From: Solirubrobacter deserti | GTDB lineage: Bacteria > Actinomycetota > Thermoleophilia > Solirubrobacterales > Solirubrobacteraceae | Assembly (NCBI RefSeq): GCF_003344625.1 | Contig: NZ_QPKJ02000006.1 | Location: forward strand, 558,001-622,000 | Direction of reading: 5' to 3' | DNA: 64,000 nucleotides | Part shown: piece after piece, positions 15,280 through 25,351 of the stretch | How positions within the stretch are numbered: position 1 is the stretch's first letter | Layout: each line of letters starts with the position of its first letter | Notes under the pieces: model-generated | The model's database searches: none | What the model saw: only the letters and a program-made list of their open reading frames with translations | What the model was told of the DNA's origin: nothing | Made by a program: the position numbers and the translations under genes

Positions 15280-15705
15280 GTCCCGGTCGAGCGCCAGGAG
15301 CAGTACTGGTATCCGGATGACGGCGGCGAGGTCTGGGTCGCCGGCTTCCAGCTGGTCGACGACTCGGGACGGTTCCTGGGCCGGGACGCGTTGCCGGACG
15401 GGCTGATCGTGGCGAACGTCGCGGGCGCGGTCCACCGGCCCGAGGCGCTGGCCTCGGACCTGGCCGCGCCCGGATCGGTGTTGCGGCTGCGGCCGGAGCC
15501 GTCCAACCCGCACGACCCGTCCGCGGTCGCGGTGGACCTCGGTGACGGCACGCCGCTCGGCTACGTCCCGCGCGAGTACACGGTCGAAGTGGTTGGCTGG
15601 AACGCGCTGGTGTTGCGCGAGCGGCGCCGGTCGCCGCGTGACCCGCGCGACGGCGTGACGATGTTGCTCTCGCGCGAGCCGGTCGAGTTGCGCGTGACCG
15701 CGTGA
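15274..15705 (+). CDS. HIRAN-domain protein
   Basis: 143 aa from GTG 15274. Residues about 45-105 match the HIRAN domain (VAGAVHRPEALASDL, LRLRPEPSNPHDPSAVAV, GTPLGYVPRE), which in known proteins binds DNA ends or damaged DNA and is often fused to helicases. Here it stands almost alone, with a 40-residue acidic N-terminus and a basic C-terminus. No upstream ribosome site is visible because the start lies inside a dyad. Confidence 0.82.
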   Translation: MIVPVERQEQYWYPDDGGEVWVAGFQLVDDSGRFLGRDALPDGLIVANVAGAVHRPEALASDLAAPGSVLRLRPEPSNPHDPSAVAVDLGDGTPLGYVPREYTVEVVGWNALVLRERRRSPRDPRDGVTMLLSREPVELRVTA

Positions 15706-15798
15706 ACGTCAACGGCGAGCGTGCGCGTTCGCTCGGGTGCGATCGTGGTGGGTGGTCGACGGAAGTATCGGATAGCGAGAGTTTCGTCGACCACCCAT

Positions 15799-16704
15799 TC
15801 AGGCGGCCGGCAGTGAGACGCGGACGGCGAGGCCGCCCTCGGCCCGCGGCGACAGCGCGAGCCGGCCGCCGTGCGCCTCGGCGACGCTGCGCACGATCGA
15901 CAGGCCGAGCCCCGCGCCGTGCGTGCCCGTGCGGCCACCGCGCTCGAACGGCTCGACGAGCCGGTCGGCGATCGAGGCGTCGACGAGCGGGCCGGAGTTG
16001 ACGACGTCCAGCACGGCGCCGTCTTGCGAAGCGCGCGTCGTGACCGCCACGAAGCCGCCCGGCGCGTTGTAGCGGACGCCGTTCTCGATCAGGTTCGCGG
16101 CCAGGCGCTCGAGCAACCGGCGCTCGCCGCGGACGCCCGCCGGGGCGAGGTCGAGCCGGACGTGCACGCCGTCGGCGCGCACGCGCCTCGCGGCGGCGCG
16201 GGCGGCGGCGGCAAGGTCCACGGGCTCGACCGAGGGCAGGCCGTGGCCGGAGCGGGCCAGGACCATCAAGCCGTCGAGCAGCGCGTCCATGTCCTCGACG
16301 GCCGACACGATCTCGGTGCCCATGGCGCGGAACTCGTCGACGTCGGCATCCGGGTTGGCCATCGTCACGTCGGTCTCGGTGCGGATGACGGTCAGCGGCG
16401 AGCGGAGCTCGTGCGACGCGTTGGCCACGAAGCGCTCGCGGGCGTCGAAGGCAGCCTGCATCGAGCGCAGCTCACGGCCGGCGAAGAACCAGCCGAGCGC
16501 GCCGGCGACCAGCGTCGCGCCGAGGAAGAACAGCAGGTACTGCGTGCCGAGCTGGGCCTGCGCGGCGTCGGCCTCCAACTCGCTCAGCGTCCGGTGCAGG
16601 TGGCGTCCCATCAGCCAGTAGGAGACGCCGAGCACCACCGCCACGAACGCGGCGAACAGGCCGCCGTAGATGACGGTCAGCCGGACACGCAGATGCGGAA
16701 TCAA
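15799..16704 (-). CDS. Sensor histidine kinase
   Basis: 301 aa. Two membrane segments (about 11-31 and 55-74) flank a short extracytoplasmic loop of about 24 residues, so it may sense within the membrane. HisKA contains NASHELRSPLTV (phosphoacceptor His), and the HATPase domain has NLIENGVRYNAPGG (N box), a degenerate G1 region and GTHGAGLGLSIV (G2). It lies 40 bp downstream of, and in the same direction as, the OmpR-type regulator gene, forming a two-component pair. Confidence 0.93.
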   Translation of the reverse strand: MIPHLRVRLTVIYGGLFAAFVAVVLGVSYWLMGRHLHRTLSELEADAAQAQLGTQYLLFFLGATLVAGALGWFFAGRELRSMQAAFDARERFVANASHELRSPLTVIRTETDVTMANPDADVDEFRAMGTEIVSAVEDMDALLDGLMVLARSGHGLPSVEPVDLAAAARAAARRVRADGVHVRLDLAPAGVRGERRLLERLAANLIENGVRYNAPGGFVAVTTRASQDGAVLDVVNSGPLVDASIADRLVEPFERGGRTGTHGAGLGLSIVRSVAEAHGGRLALSPRAEGGLAVRVSLPAA

Positions 16705-16744
16705 GGTCGGATGATCGGGGTGGGGCGGAAGGGCTGCGTCGCCT

Positions 16745-17398
16745 TCAGATTCGGTAGCCGGCTCCGCGGACGGTCTCGATCAGCGCGGGCTCGCCGAGCT
16801 TGCGGCGCAGCCCCATCACGGTCATGCGGACCGTGTTGCTCAGCGGGTCGAGCATCTCGTCCCACGCGCGCTCGAGCAGCATCTCCGGTGTGACGACCGC
16901 GCCCTGCGCCTCCAGCAGCGCCTCGAGCACGGCGAACTCCTTGGGCGTGAGCTCGAGGTCGCGGCCGCCGCGTGACGCCTCGCGCCTGGACGGGTCGAGC
17001 ACGACGTCGCCGGCGGTCAGCACGGGCGGGCGCGCCTCACCCGTGCGACGCCCGAGCGCGCGCAGGCGCGCGACCAGCTCGGCGAAGCGGAACGGCTTGG
17101 CGAGGTAGTCGTCGGCGCCCAGCGCGAGCCCTTCCACCAGGTCGTCGGTGGACCGCGCCGCGGTCAACATCAGGACCTTCGTGCGCGGCTGCTCGGCGGT
17201 CAGCGCGCGGCATACATCGTCGCCGTGGACCTCGGGCAGGTCACGGTCGAGCACCACGATGTCGTACGGGTTGATGCGCGCCTTGTAGAGGGCGGCGGCG
17301 CCGTCCTCGGCGACGTCCACCGCCATGCCCTCACGGCGCAGCCCGCGCGCGACGGCGCCGGCGATGCGGGGGTGGTCCTCAGCGACCAGGACTCTCAT
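16745..17398 (-). CDS. OmpR/PhoB-family response regulator
   Basis: 217 aa. The receiver domain has acidic residues E7-D8, phosphoacceptor Asp51 (IVVLDRDLP), Thr79 region and Lys101 (YLAKPF). The C-terminal winged helix spans about 125-217 (LTPKEFAVLEALLEAQGAVV, NTVRMTVMGLRRKLG, IETVRGAGYRI). Cotranscribed with the downstream kinase gene. Targets are not evident from the window. Confidence 0.95.
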   Translation of the reverse strand: MRVLVAEDHPRIAGAVARGLRREGMAVDVAEDGAAALYKARINPYDIVVLDRDLPEVHGDDVCRALTAEQPRTKVLMLTAARSTDDLVEGLALGADDYLAKPFRFAELVARLRALGRRTGEARPPVLTAGDVVLDPSRREASRGGRDLELTPKEFAVLEALLEAQGAVVTPEMLLERAWDEMLDPLSNTVRMTVMGLRRKLGEPALIETVRGAGYRI

Positions 17399-17451
17399 GA
17401 GAGGGCAAAATAGGCGCGGCGCCTGAACGCCCCCTCAACGGCGCGTATGCG

Positions 17452-18363
17452 TCAGACGAGGATCACGACCTTGCCCGACACGGTCTCCGCGCGGGCGTGC
17501 AGCGCGGGCAGCTCGGCCAGCGGCACGCGCTCGGCCACGTCGACGCGCAGCTCGCCGCGGTCGACCAGCGCCGACAGCTCCGCCAGCTGTTGCGCGTCGC
17601 TGCGGACGAAGACGCCCACGAAGCGCACGCGCTCGTCGTCGGTGGGCATGGCGATCGTCGGGACGGTGTTCACGACGACGCCGCCCGCGCGGACGAGGGC
17701 GACGAGCTCCGCCAGCTCGACGCGCGCGAGGTTGAGCAGCACGTCCACGGGCTCGGCCACCGTCACCGGCTTCGCGGTGTGGTCGATCACCTCGTCCGCG
17801 CCCGCGGACCGCACGCGCGCCTCGCTGCGCGGGCTGGCGGTCGCGACCACGTGCGCGCCGGCCCGCTTGGCCAGCTGCACCGCGTAGGCGCCGACCGCGC
17901 CGCCCGCGCCGTTGACCAGCACGCGCTGGCCGGTCTGCAGCCCCGCTTCGTCGAACAGCGCCTGCCAGGCCGTGAGGGCGACCATCGGGAAGGCTCCGGC
18001 GTCCGCCAGCGGGATCCTCGTGGGCGCCGGCGCGAGCAGCTCCGCCGGTGCCACCACGTACTCCGCGGACGCGCCCGGCGCCGTCATCGGCAGGAAGGCG
18101 ACGACCGCGTCGCCGACGCCCACGCCGGTCACGCCCTCCCCCACCGCATCGACCGTCCCGGCGACGTCGATGCCGGGAACGTGCGGCAGCGTCACCGGGA
18201 ACACCTCGCGCAGGTAGCCGCCGCGGATGCCGTCGTCCACGGGGTTGAACGACGTGCCGGCGACGCGCAGCCGCACCTCGCCCGGGCCGGGCGCTGGCTG
18301 GGGGGCGTCCTCGTAGCGCAGGACGCCGGCGTCGCCGAACTCGTGGAAGCGCACCGCCTTCAT
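17452..18363 (-). CDS. NADP-dependent quinone-oxidoreductase-type MDR enzyme
   Basis: 303 aa zinc-independent medium-chain dehydrogenase/reductase. It begins MKAVRFHEFGDAGVLRYED, has the substrate-domain GIDVAGTVDAVGEGV and a Rossmann glycine motif in VLVNGAGGAVGAYAVQLAKRAGA. The catalytic-zinc cysteines and structural-zinc cysteines are absent, as in zeta-crystallin relatives. It starts inside the stop of the upstream cupin gene (ATGA, 18360-18363), so the two form an operon probably controlled by the divergent TetR. Confidence 0.9.
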   Translation of the reverse strand: MKAVRFHEFGDAGVLRYEDAPQPAPGPGEVRLRVAGTSFNPVDDGIRGGYLREVFPVTLPHVPGIDVAGTVDAVGEGVTGVGVGDAVVAFLPMTAPGASAEYVVAPAELLAPAPTRIPLADAGAFPMVALTAWQALFDEAGLQTGQRVLVNGAGGAVGAYAVQLAKRAGAHVVATASPRSEARVRSAGADEVIDHTAKPVTVAEPVDVLLNLARVELAELVALVRAGGVVVNTVPTIAMPTDDERVRFVGVFVRSDAQQLAELSALVDRGELRVDVAERVPLAELPALHARAETVSGKVVILV

Positions 18364-18881
18364 CGCGGGCCTCCCAGCAGCTCCATGCCGTAGTGGGGAG
18401 CGCGCTCGACGGCGCGCTTCAGGCGCGCCTGGCGCTCCTCGTCGCTGAGCGGCGGGGCGGGCGCCGTCCTGGACTCGACGGGGTCGCCGAACTCGGCGAA
18501 GAACCGCTCGAGGCCGGCCGGGACCGCGGTGCACAGCAGCCGCGCGGTGTCGTCGCCGACGTTGCGGAACGAGTGCGGCGCGTGGCCCGGGATGTTGACC
18601 GTCTCGCCGGCCTGAAGGCGCACGGGCGGATCGTCGCGCAGCGTGACCTCGACCGAGCCCGCGAGCACGTGGAAGCACTCCTCGAACGCGTGCCGGTGCG
18701 GCGGCGGCCCGCCGCCGGGCGGGATCAGCATGTCGATCAGCGCGAAGCGCCCCGCGGTCTGCTCGCCGGTCAGCAGCACGGTGTAGGTGTCGCCGACCAC
18801 GGCCAGATGCGTCAGGTCCGGGTCGTCTGGCCGCGCGACCGCAAGGCCGCGCCGGAGGTCGTCGTCATGCAGGTCGCTCAT
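18360..18881 (-). CDS. Cupin-domain protein
   Basis: 173 aa. A single cupin domain with metal-binding motif 1 (PPHRHAFEECFHVLAGSVEV) and motif 2 (ETVNIPGHAPHSFRNVG). The C-terminal helix-rich tail is about 45 residues. Proteins of this type are often small dioxygenases or sensors of aromatic or quinone compounds; the substrate here is unknown. First gene of a two-gene operon with the quinone-oxidoreductase-like gene. Confidence 0.88.
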   Translation of the reverse strand: MSDLHDDDLRRGLAVARPDDPDLTHLAVVGDTYTVLLTGEQTAGRFALIDMLIPPGGGPPPHRHAFEECFHVLAGSVEVTLRDDPPVRLQAGETVNIPGHAPHSFRNVGDDTARLLCTAVPAGLERFFAEFGDPVESRTAPAPPLSDEERQARLKRAVERAPHYGMELLGGPR

Positions 18882-18889
18882 CGTGAAGC

Positions 18890-18903
18890 GGACGATATCA
18901 TCC
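18890..18903. promoter_or_regulatory. Candidate TetR operator (GGACGAT/ATCATCC)
   Basis: A 14-bp near-perfect palindrome with one mismatched pair lies in the 46-bp gap between the divergent cupin and TetR start codons. The position is typical of TetR autoregulatory sites. It would repress both directions. Confidence 0.5.
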
Positions 18904-18927
18904 GTTTTGTACTGCGATGATCCCGGG

Positions 18928-19479
18928 GTGTCTCGGGCCCCCCGCAAGGACGCCGCCGCCAATCGGGAGCGGGTGCTGGACGCCGCCACCGAGCTGATCC
19001 GGCGCAACGGCGAGAAGGTGCCGATGGCCGACATCGCGAGCCAGGCGGGCGTGGGCATCGGCACCGTGTACCGGCACTTCGCCACGCGTGAGGAGCTGTT
19101 GAGCGCGATCGTGCACCGGTCATTCGAGCTGGCCCTGGCGAACGCGCGCGCCGCTGCCGGCCAGCCCGGCTCCGCGCTCGAGGGCGTGCGCTCGTTCCTC
19201 GTCGCCACGCTGCGCGATCGCGACCGCTTCGTCCTGCCCCTGCACGGCGGCCCGGTGGTGTTCGACGACGCGATCCGCGCGCTGCAGGCCGAGGTCCGCG
19301 TCGTCCTGCAGAGCCTGGTCGACCGCGGCCACGCGGCGCACGAGCTGCGCTCCGACCTCACCCCGATCGACCTGATCGTCAGCGCGTCGCTGCTCTCGCG
19401 CCCGTTGCCGTCCGTGGAGGACTGGGACCTGTACGCCGGCCGCCAGATCGAGCTGCTGTTGAACGGCCTGCGCTTATGA
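18928..19479 (+). CDS. TetR/AcrR family transcriptional regulator
   Basis: 183 aa from GTG 18928. N-terminal helix-turn-helix (NRERVLDAATELIRRNGEK, IASQAGVGIGTVYRHFATREELL) and a helical ligand-binding C-terminal domain. It is divergent from the cupin/quinone-oxidoreductase operon with a palindrome in between, so it most likely represses that operon and itself. Confidence 0.92.
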   Translation: MSRAPRKDAAANRERVLDAATELIRRNGEKVPMADIASQAGVGIGTVYRHFATREELLSAIVHRSFELALANARAAAGQPGSALEGVRSFLVATLRDRDRFVLPLHGGPVVFDDAIRALQAEVRVVLQSLVDRGHAAHELRSDLTPIDLIVSASLLSRPLPSVEDWDLYAGRQIELLLNGLRL

Positions 19480-19512
19480 GGACCTGACGGACCGGCCGCC
19501 ACGCTCGGTCCC

Positions 19513-19709
19513 ATGAAGAAGTTCCTCGTGATCGCCGCCGCGGGCGGCGCCCTCGCCATCGGTGTCCCCGCCGCGTTCGCCGTGACGGACACGCCTGAGA
19601 CGCAGACGATCCAGCAGCAGACGCCGACGCCGGCGCCGCAGGATCGTGGCGACGATTGCCCGGACAAGAGCAACGACGCCGCCGCGGAGACGGCCGGCGC
19701 GGAGCTGTG

Positions 19710-19710
<1 letters not shown>
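19513..19710 (+). CDS. Small secreted Thr/Pro/Gln-rich protein (65 aa)
   Basis: ATG 19513 begins a Sec signal ([23 protein letters not shown]), leaving about 42 residues of low complexity ([17 protein letters not shown]) with one Cys. The stop overlaps the first base of the MoxR start codon. It may serve as a leader coupled to the MoxR operon. Family not recognised. Confidence 0.65.
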
Positions 19711-20716
<1,006 letters not shown>

Positions 20717-20720
<4 letters not shown>

Positions 20721-21622
20721 GCACGCTGGTCTCTTCCCCGCCCGGCTCGCAAGGCCCGGGCCCGATGCAGGCGGCGCTGGTCGAGGCGCTCGACCTCGTC
20801 CTCGCCAGCCGCGCGGCCGGCCCGCTCCCGGGTGAGCGCCGCGCGGTCGGGCTGGGGCTGGGGACCGAGCTCGCGCAGATCCGGCCGTACCAGGTCGGCG
20901 ACGACGTCCGCACGCTCGACGCCGCCGCCAGCGCCCGCACCGGCCTGCCGCACGTCCGCGACCACGTGCCGGAGCGCACGCTCACGACGTGGCTGCTCGT
21001 GGACGTCTCCGCGAGCATGGCCTTCGGCACCGCGGACCGCCTGAAGTCGGACGTGGCCGAGGGCGTCGCGCTCGTGCTCGGCCGCCTGGCGGTGCGCCGC
21101 GCGGGCCGCATCGGCCTGCTCACGTGCGGCGCGCCCGAGCCGCAGCAGATGGCGCCGAGTGCCGGACGCTCCGCCCTCGTGCAGCTGCGCCGCTCCCTCG
21201 CGAAGGGCGTCGCCGCCGACGGCCACGCGCCCGAGGACGCGCTCGAGCAGGGGATGCGCCGCGTGAACCGTCTGGCACGGGGCCACTCCCTGGTTGTCGT
21301 GGTGAGTGATTTCCGGGAGGAGAGTCGGTGGGCGCGGGCGCTGCGCGCGCTCGGCGCGCGCCACGACGTGCTGGCGGTCGAGGTCTTCGACCCGCGCGAG
21401 ACCGAGCTGCCCGACGTCGGCCACCTCACGCTCGTGGACCCCGAGACGGGCCAGCGCGTGGAGGCCGACTCGTCCAGCGCCGAGCTGCGGCGCCGGTTCG
21501 CCGCCGCCGAGCTCGCCCGCCGCGACGGGCTCAAGTCCCACCTGCGCCGCGCCCGCGCGCGGCACGTCGAGGTCGGCACCGATCAAGACTGGCTGCGGGC
21601 GCTCGGAAGGAGCCTCAGATGA
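20717..21622 (+). CDS. DUF58 domain protein
   Basis: 301 aa from GTG 20717, overlapping the MoxR stop. The DUF58 signature is [21 protein letters not shown], followed by a VWA-like fold with VDVSASM. No membrane segment is evident, so it is probably cytoplasmic or peripheral. It works with the MoxR ATPase and VWA protein encoded on either side; the precise client is not known. Confidence 0.92.
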
Positions 21623-22557
21623 GTTTCCAGGCACCGCTGTTCCTGGCCGGCCTGGCGGTCGTCCCGATCGCGATCCTGGCGCTGCTGCTCTCGCGCCGCC
21701 GACCGTCCAGGTACGTGATCCGCTTCCCGGCCGCGGCGACGCTCGCCGCCGTCGCGCCCAAGCACGGCGGCGTGCGCAAGAACCTGCCGCCCGCGCTGCT
21801 GATGATGGCGCTGGCGGGCATGGCGATCGCGCTGGCGCGGCCGGAGGCGACGGTCGCCGTCCCGGTGGAGCGGGCGAGCGTCATGCTCGTCACGGACACG
21901 TCGGGCTCGATGAACGCCGTCGACGTGCAGCCGAGCCGGCTCGCGGCCGCCAAGCAGGCCGCGAACCGGTTCCTGGACAACGTGCCGGAGCAGCTGCAGG
22001 TCGGCCTGGTGGCGTTCGCCGATGGCCCGCACACCGTGATGCGCCCCACGCAGGACCGCATGACCGTCGAGACGACGCTCAACGCCCTGCAGGCCGAGGG
22101 CGGCACGGCGACCGGCGACGCCCTCGACTCCGCCCTGCAGGCGCTGGAGACGCGGGACGAGAACAGGCCGCCGGCCGCGATCGTGCTGCTCTCGGACGGC
22201 GCGAGCCAGTCCGGGCAGGACCCGGCCGAGGTCGCCCAGCGCGCCCGGGCGGCCAGCGTCCCGATCTACACCGTCGCGCTGGGCACGCCCGACGGCGTGG
22301 TGGAGGGCAACTTCGGCCAGAGCATGCCGGTGCCGCCGGACCCGGAGGCGATGCAGCAGGTGGCCGAGATCTCCGGCGGCCGGGCGTTCACCGCCGAGGA
22401 CGCCGGTGCGCTCGACGAGGTCTACGAGACGCTCGGCTCGCGCATCGGCACCAAGGAGGAGAAGCGGGAGGTCAGCGCCGGCTTCGCGGCCTTCGGTCTG
22501 CTCGCCCTCGCGGGCGCGGCGTTCACGTCGCTGCGCTGGCGCGGTCGGCTGCCGTGA
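21619..22557 (+). CDS. BatA-like VWA-domain membrane protein (copy 2)
   Basis: 312 aa from ATG 21619 with GGAAGGAG upstream and ATGA coupling to DUF58. Two N-terminal membrane segments, a VWA domain with MIDAS DTSGSM, GGTATGD and LLSDGAS, and a C-terminal membrane segment. It is a paralogue of the VWA protein at 13830-14750. Likely partner of the MoxR ATPase. The 3' end overlaps the convergent SRPBCC gene by 35 bp. Confidence 0.92.
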   Translation: MSFQAPLFLAGLAVVPIAILALLLSRRRPSRYVIRFPAAATLAAVAPKHGGVRKNLPPALLMMALAGMAIALARPEATVAVPVERASVMLVTDTSGSMNAVDVQPSRLAAAKQAANRFLDNVPEQLQVGLVAFADGPHTVMRPTQDRMTVETTLNALQAEGGTATGDALDSALQALETRDENRPPAAIVLLSDGASQSGQDPAEVAQRARAASVPIYTVALGTPDGVVEGNFGQSMPVPPDPEAMQQVAEISGGRAFTAEDAGALDEVYETLGSRIGTKEEKREVSAGFAAFGLLALAGAAFTSLRWRGRLP

Positions 22558-23044
22558 GCTCCGCCACGATCTCGTCGATGATGTCCAGGCCTTCCTGAGC
22601 GCCGGTCTCCATGCCGGTCCCGATGATCATGTCGCGGACCTCCTTGGAGCCCACGCTCGTGGTCATCGTCAGGCGCGTCCGACCGCCGTCGATCGCCTCG
22701 AACACGTTCGTGTTGAGCGCCGCCCCCGCCTCGGGCGGCGCTCCCTCGAACACCTCGGTGTTGACGAGCTTCTCCGCCGGCTCGATCTCGCGGTACTCGC
22801 CGTGGAAGCCGACCTCGTAGCCGCCCTCGCTCGTCTCCATCACGTAGCGCCACTTGCCGCCGACCTGCAGGTCGATCTCGCAGCGCTTCATCGTGCCCCG
22901 CTTGCCGGGCCACCAGCGCGAGACCAGCTCGGGCGTCGTCCACGCCTTCCACACGAGCTCGGGCGGCGCGTCGAACTCCCGCGTCATCACGATCTCGGTG
23001 TCCGACGGCGTGGTCAGAACCGCTGAACCGCTAAGGCCGCTCAT
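22523..23044 (-). CDS. SRPBCC / AHSA1-like protein
   Basis: 173 aa START-like fold with REFDAPPELVWKAWTTPELVSRWWPGK, GKWRYVMET and GEYREIEPAEKLV. Such proteins are commonly encoded with an ArsR-type regulator, as here, where it overlaps the regulator gene by 14 bp. They bind hydrophobic ligands; the specific role is unknown. Confidence 0.9.
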   Translation of the reverse strand: MSGLSGSAVLTTPSDTEIVMTREFDAPPELVWKAWTTPELVSRWWPGKRGTMKRCEIDLQVGGKWRYVMETSEGGYEVGFHGEYREIEPAEKLVNTEVFEGAPPEAGAALNTNVFEAIDGGRTRLTMTTSVGSKEVRDMIIGTGMETGAQEGLDIIDEIVAELTAADRASAAT

Positions 23045-23387
23045 CACGCGCCTCCTTGTCTTTGAGTTCGTCGAGGACCACGTCCAGGGCGTCGAACCGC
23101 TCGCTCCAGGTGCGCTCGTAGTTCGAGACCCAGTCGTGGATGGGCTTGAGCCCGCGGCCGTTGAGGCGATAGACCCGCATCCGGCCGTCTTCACGTGCGT
23201 CCACCAGACCCACCTCTCGGAGGACCTTCAGATGCTTTGACACCTGTGGCTGGCCAAGTTCGAGCCGTTCGACGATGTCGCCGACCGGGCGCTCGCCCTC
23301 CATCAGCAGATCGAGGATCTCGCGCCGCCGCGGCTCGGCCACCGCGTTGAACACATCGGCTGTCGTCGCTGCTCGTGCCACGCACAC
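23031..23387 (-). CDS. ArsR-family HTH regulator
   Basis: 118 aa winged helix (DVFNAVAEPRRREILDLLMEGERPVGDIVERLELGQPQVSKHLKVLREVGLV). There is no cysteine metal-site motif of the ArsR/SmtB type. It starts at GTG 23387 (or GTG 23381). The pairing with an SRPBCC gene is a known actinobacterial arrangement. A palindrome just upstream of its start suggests autoregulation. Confidence 0.92.
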   Translation of the reverse strand: MCVARAATTADVFNAVAEPRRREILDLLMEGERPVGDIVERLELGQPQVSKHLKVLREVGLVDAREDGRMRVYRLNGRGLKPIHDWVSNYERTWSERFDALDVVLDELKDKEARDERP

Positions 23388-23395
23388 AATATATA

Positions 23396-23405
23396 CCCAT
23401 ATGGG
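23396..23405. promoter_or_regulatory. Palindromic operator CCCATATGGG upstream of ArsR-type gene
   Basis: A perfect 10-bp palindrome in an AT-rich pocket (ATATAT next to it) lies in the 24-bp gap between the hydrolase stop and the regulator start. The AT content is unusual for this genome, and the position fits an autoregulatory operator over the promoter. Confidence 0.55.
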
Positions 23406-23411
23406 AATGTG

Positions 23412-24155
23412 TCAAGCGAAGCCGCTAATGAGCTCTGCGGTCTCGAGCGGCACGTCCACCTGCGGACAGTGGCCGACGCCGTCGAGCTCGATCCACTCCG
23501 CGTGCGGCAGGTCGCGACGGTAGCGCTCCGCCGCAGCCGGCCACGGCAGCAGCTTGTCCTCGGTGCCCCACACCATCCGGATCGGGCAGGTGATCGGGCC
23601 GAGCGCCCAGTCGGACCGGCGCGCGACCTCGATCATGCGCGGCGTCTCGACGCACAACGCCGCGGCGCGGATCACGTCGGCGACGAGCTCGGCCGGAACG
23701 TGCTCGTGTCGCTCCGACATGGACGAGAGGACCTGACGGCGCCGCTCGGGCGAGGACGCGATCCACGCCGCGCGCGGCGCGGCGCCGCGGACGAGCTCGT
23801 GCATGCCGGCGAACCACTCGAGCGTGGCGTCGCGGACGCGGTCGTCGAGCCAGCCGCCGCCGGGGGCGAGACCGATCACCGCGCGGGCGCGCCCGCGCGC
23901 CGCGAGCCGCAGGGCGAGCGCGCCGCCGAGCGAGTTGCCCACGATGTACGCCGTCTCCCATCCCGCCTCGTCCATGCACCGCGCCACGGCGTCGGCCATC
24001 GTATGGGGCGTGATCTCCTCCGGCAGCGGCGGTCCGCCGAGGTGGCCAGGCAGCGCCGGCGTCAAGACCTCGAAGTCGCGCTCCAACCGCGGCCTCACCA
24101 GGTCCCACACGCGCGGGGAGCCGGTGAAGCCGTGGATGAGGACGAGCGGTTTCAG
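23412..24155 (-). CDS. Alpha/beta hydrolase (likely CTG start)
   Basis: 247 aa. Oxyanion motif LIHGFTG near the N-terminus, nucleophile elbow GNSLGG (Ser), acid in WGTEDKLLPW and catalytic His in DGVGHCPQ. Substrate unknown. No ATG, GTG or TTG occurs near the expected start. CTG at 24155 would give MKPLVLIHGF and overlaps the TGA of the upstream gene as CTGA, analogous to the usual ATGA coupling. The start is inferred from this and from family length. Confidence 0.82.
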   Translation of the reverse strand: MKPLVLIHGFTGSPRVWDLVRPRLERDFEVLTPALPGHLGGPPLPEEITPHTMADAVARCMDEAGWETAYIVGNSLGGALALRLAARGRARAVIGLAPGGGWLDDRVRDATLEWFAGMHELVRGAAPRAAWIASSPERRRQVLSSMSERHEHVPAELVADVIRAAALCVETPRMIEVARRSDWALGPITCPIRMVWGTEDKLLPWPAAAERYRRDLPHAEWIELDGVGHCPQVDVPLETAELISGFA

Positions 24156-25258
24156 CGTGGCGTGTATTCCGCCACGATAAACGGCGGCTGGAACTGGTCG
24201 CTCGTGATGCCCGTGTTGAGCACCGAGAAGCGGTACTCCTGGTCGGACGCGGTCACGAGCGGCGCCTGACGCTTGCGCTTGGCCGGCGGCAGGAACGCGG
24301 TCGCGACGGTGAAGTGCAGCCGCTTGGCGTCCTTGGACAGCACCTCGCGCTTGCCCGTGCGCGAGTGGATGCGGATCAGCTGCAGCCGGAACGGGTCGCC
24401 GGCATAGATCCACGGATCGCGCGCGTCGTACGGGTCGAACGTGATGCCCTTCAGGCTCTCGAGCTCGTACTGGCGCTTGGCGACGGTCACGATCTCCGCG
24501 ACCCGCTCGATCGCCGGGCGGCTGCTGTCGCGCAGCGTGGAGAGCTTGAGCTTCTGCACGCCGCCGGCGCACGTCGAGGACAGGTACAGCTCATCCCCGC
24601 GTACCGCGAGCGAGCCCGCGCCGGGCGCGAAGCTCCCGGGCGCCGCAAACGGCAGGCCGCCGACGGTCTGGCCCGAGCCGAGGAACGGGCAGCCGGCGAG
24701 GCCGGGCAGCGGCGTCCCCTGGTCGGGCGGGACCAGCCCTGGCCGGATCTGGCCGTCGCGACCGATCAGCCACAGGCCGCCGAGCACGGACTCGGACACG
24801 ACGTACTCGCCGTTGGGCAGCACCTCGAGGTCCTCGGCGAACGCCAGCGGCAGGCCCGCGAAGTCGACCGTGCGCGTGAGCTTGGCGCTGAACCTGCCCT
24901 TGCGGTCGGAGTAGGTGTAGTCGTAGACGACCGGCGGGCCCTGCGGCGGGAACCCGCCCGCGTCGAGCACGACGAGCTTGCCCTCCCTCGGCGAGCGCAG
25001 CGCGAACGGCAGCTTGAAGCCGTTCGGCGGTGCAGGCAGGACGGCCTTCTCCCGGCCGCTCTTGCGGTCCAGGACGACGACGCGCGGCCCGTCGGTGGCG
25101 ACGCCGATTCCCGGCTCGGTGACGAACACGTAGTCGTCGTCACCGGCGATGCCGTGGATCAGCGCGTCGCGTTCCGCGAGCGTCTTGACCTTGGCGGATG
25201 CAGCCTGTGGTGCGAGCAGCAGGAGCAGGGCCGCCAGCACTCCGAGCATGAACCTCAT
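24152..25258 (-). CDS. Secreted beta-propeller protein, unknown function
   Basis: 368 aa with a Sec signal peptide (about 1-22, ending ASA). The mature part has repeating strand patterns such as PRVVVLDRKSGREKAVL, AEDLEVLPNGEYVVSES and GDELYLSSTCAGGVQKL, resembling SMP-30/gluconolactonase-like or YncE-like propellers. Three cysteines are present, two of which may pair. It is the first gene of a two-gene unit with the hydrolase. Family assignment is by general pattern only. Confidence 0.7.
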   Translation of the reverse strand: MRFMLGVLAALLLLLAPQAASAKVKTLAERDALIHGIAGDDDYVFVTEPGIGVATDGPRVVVLDRKSGREKAVLPAPPNGFKLPFALRSPREGKLVVLDAGGFPPQGPPVVYDYTYSDRKGRFSAKLTRTVDFAGLPLAFAEDLEVLPNGEYVVSESVLGGLWLIGRDGQIRPGLVPPDQGTPLPGLAGCPFLGSGQTVGGLPFAAPGSFAPGAGSLAVRGDELYLSSTCAGGVQKLKLSTLRDSSRPAIERVAEIVTVAKRQYELESLKGITFDPYDARDPWIYAGDPFRLQLIRIHSRTGKREVLSKDAKRLHFTVATAFLPPAKRKRQAPLVTASDQEYRFSVLNTGITSDQFQPPFIVAEYTPR

Positions 25259-25351
25259 GGGCCCGCAGAGTAGTCAGCCCGAGCGAAGATCCGTCGGCGC
25301 GGCGGGCGCCGAAAATCCCACGGCGCGTCCGGCCGCGGGTACAGTCGGGCG

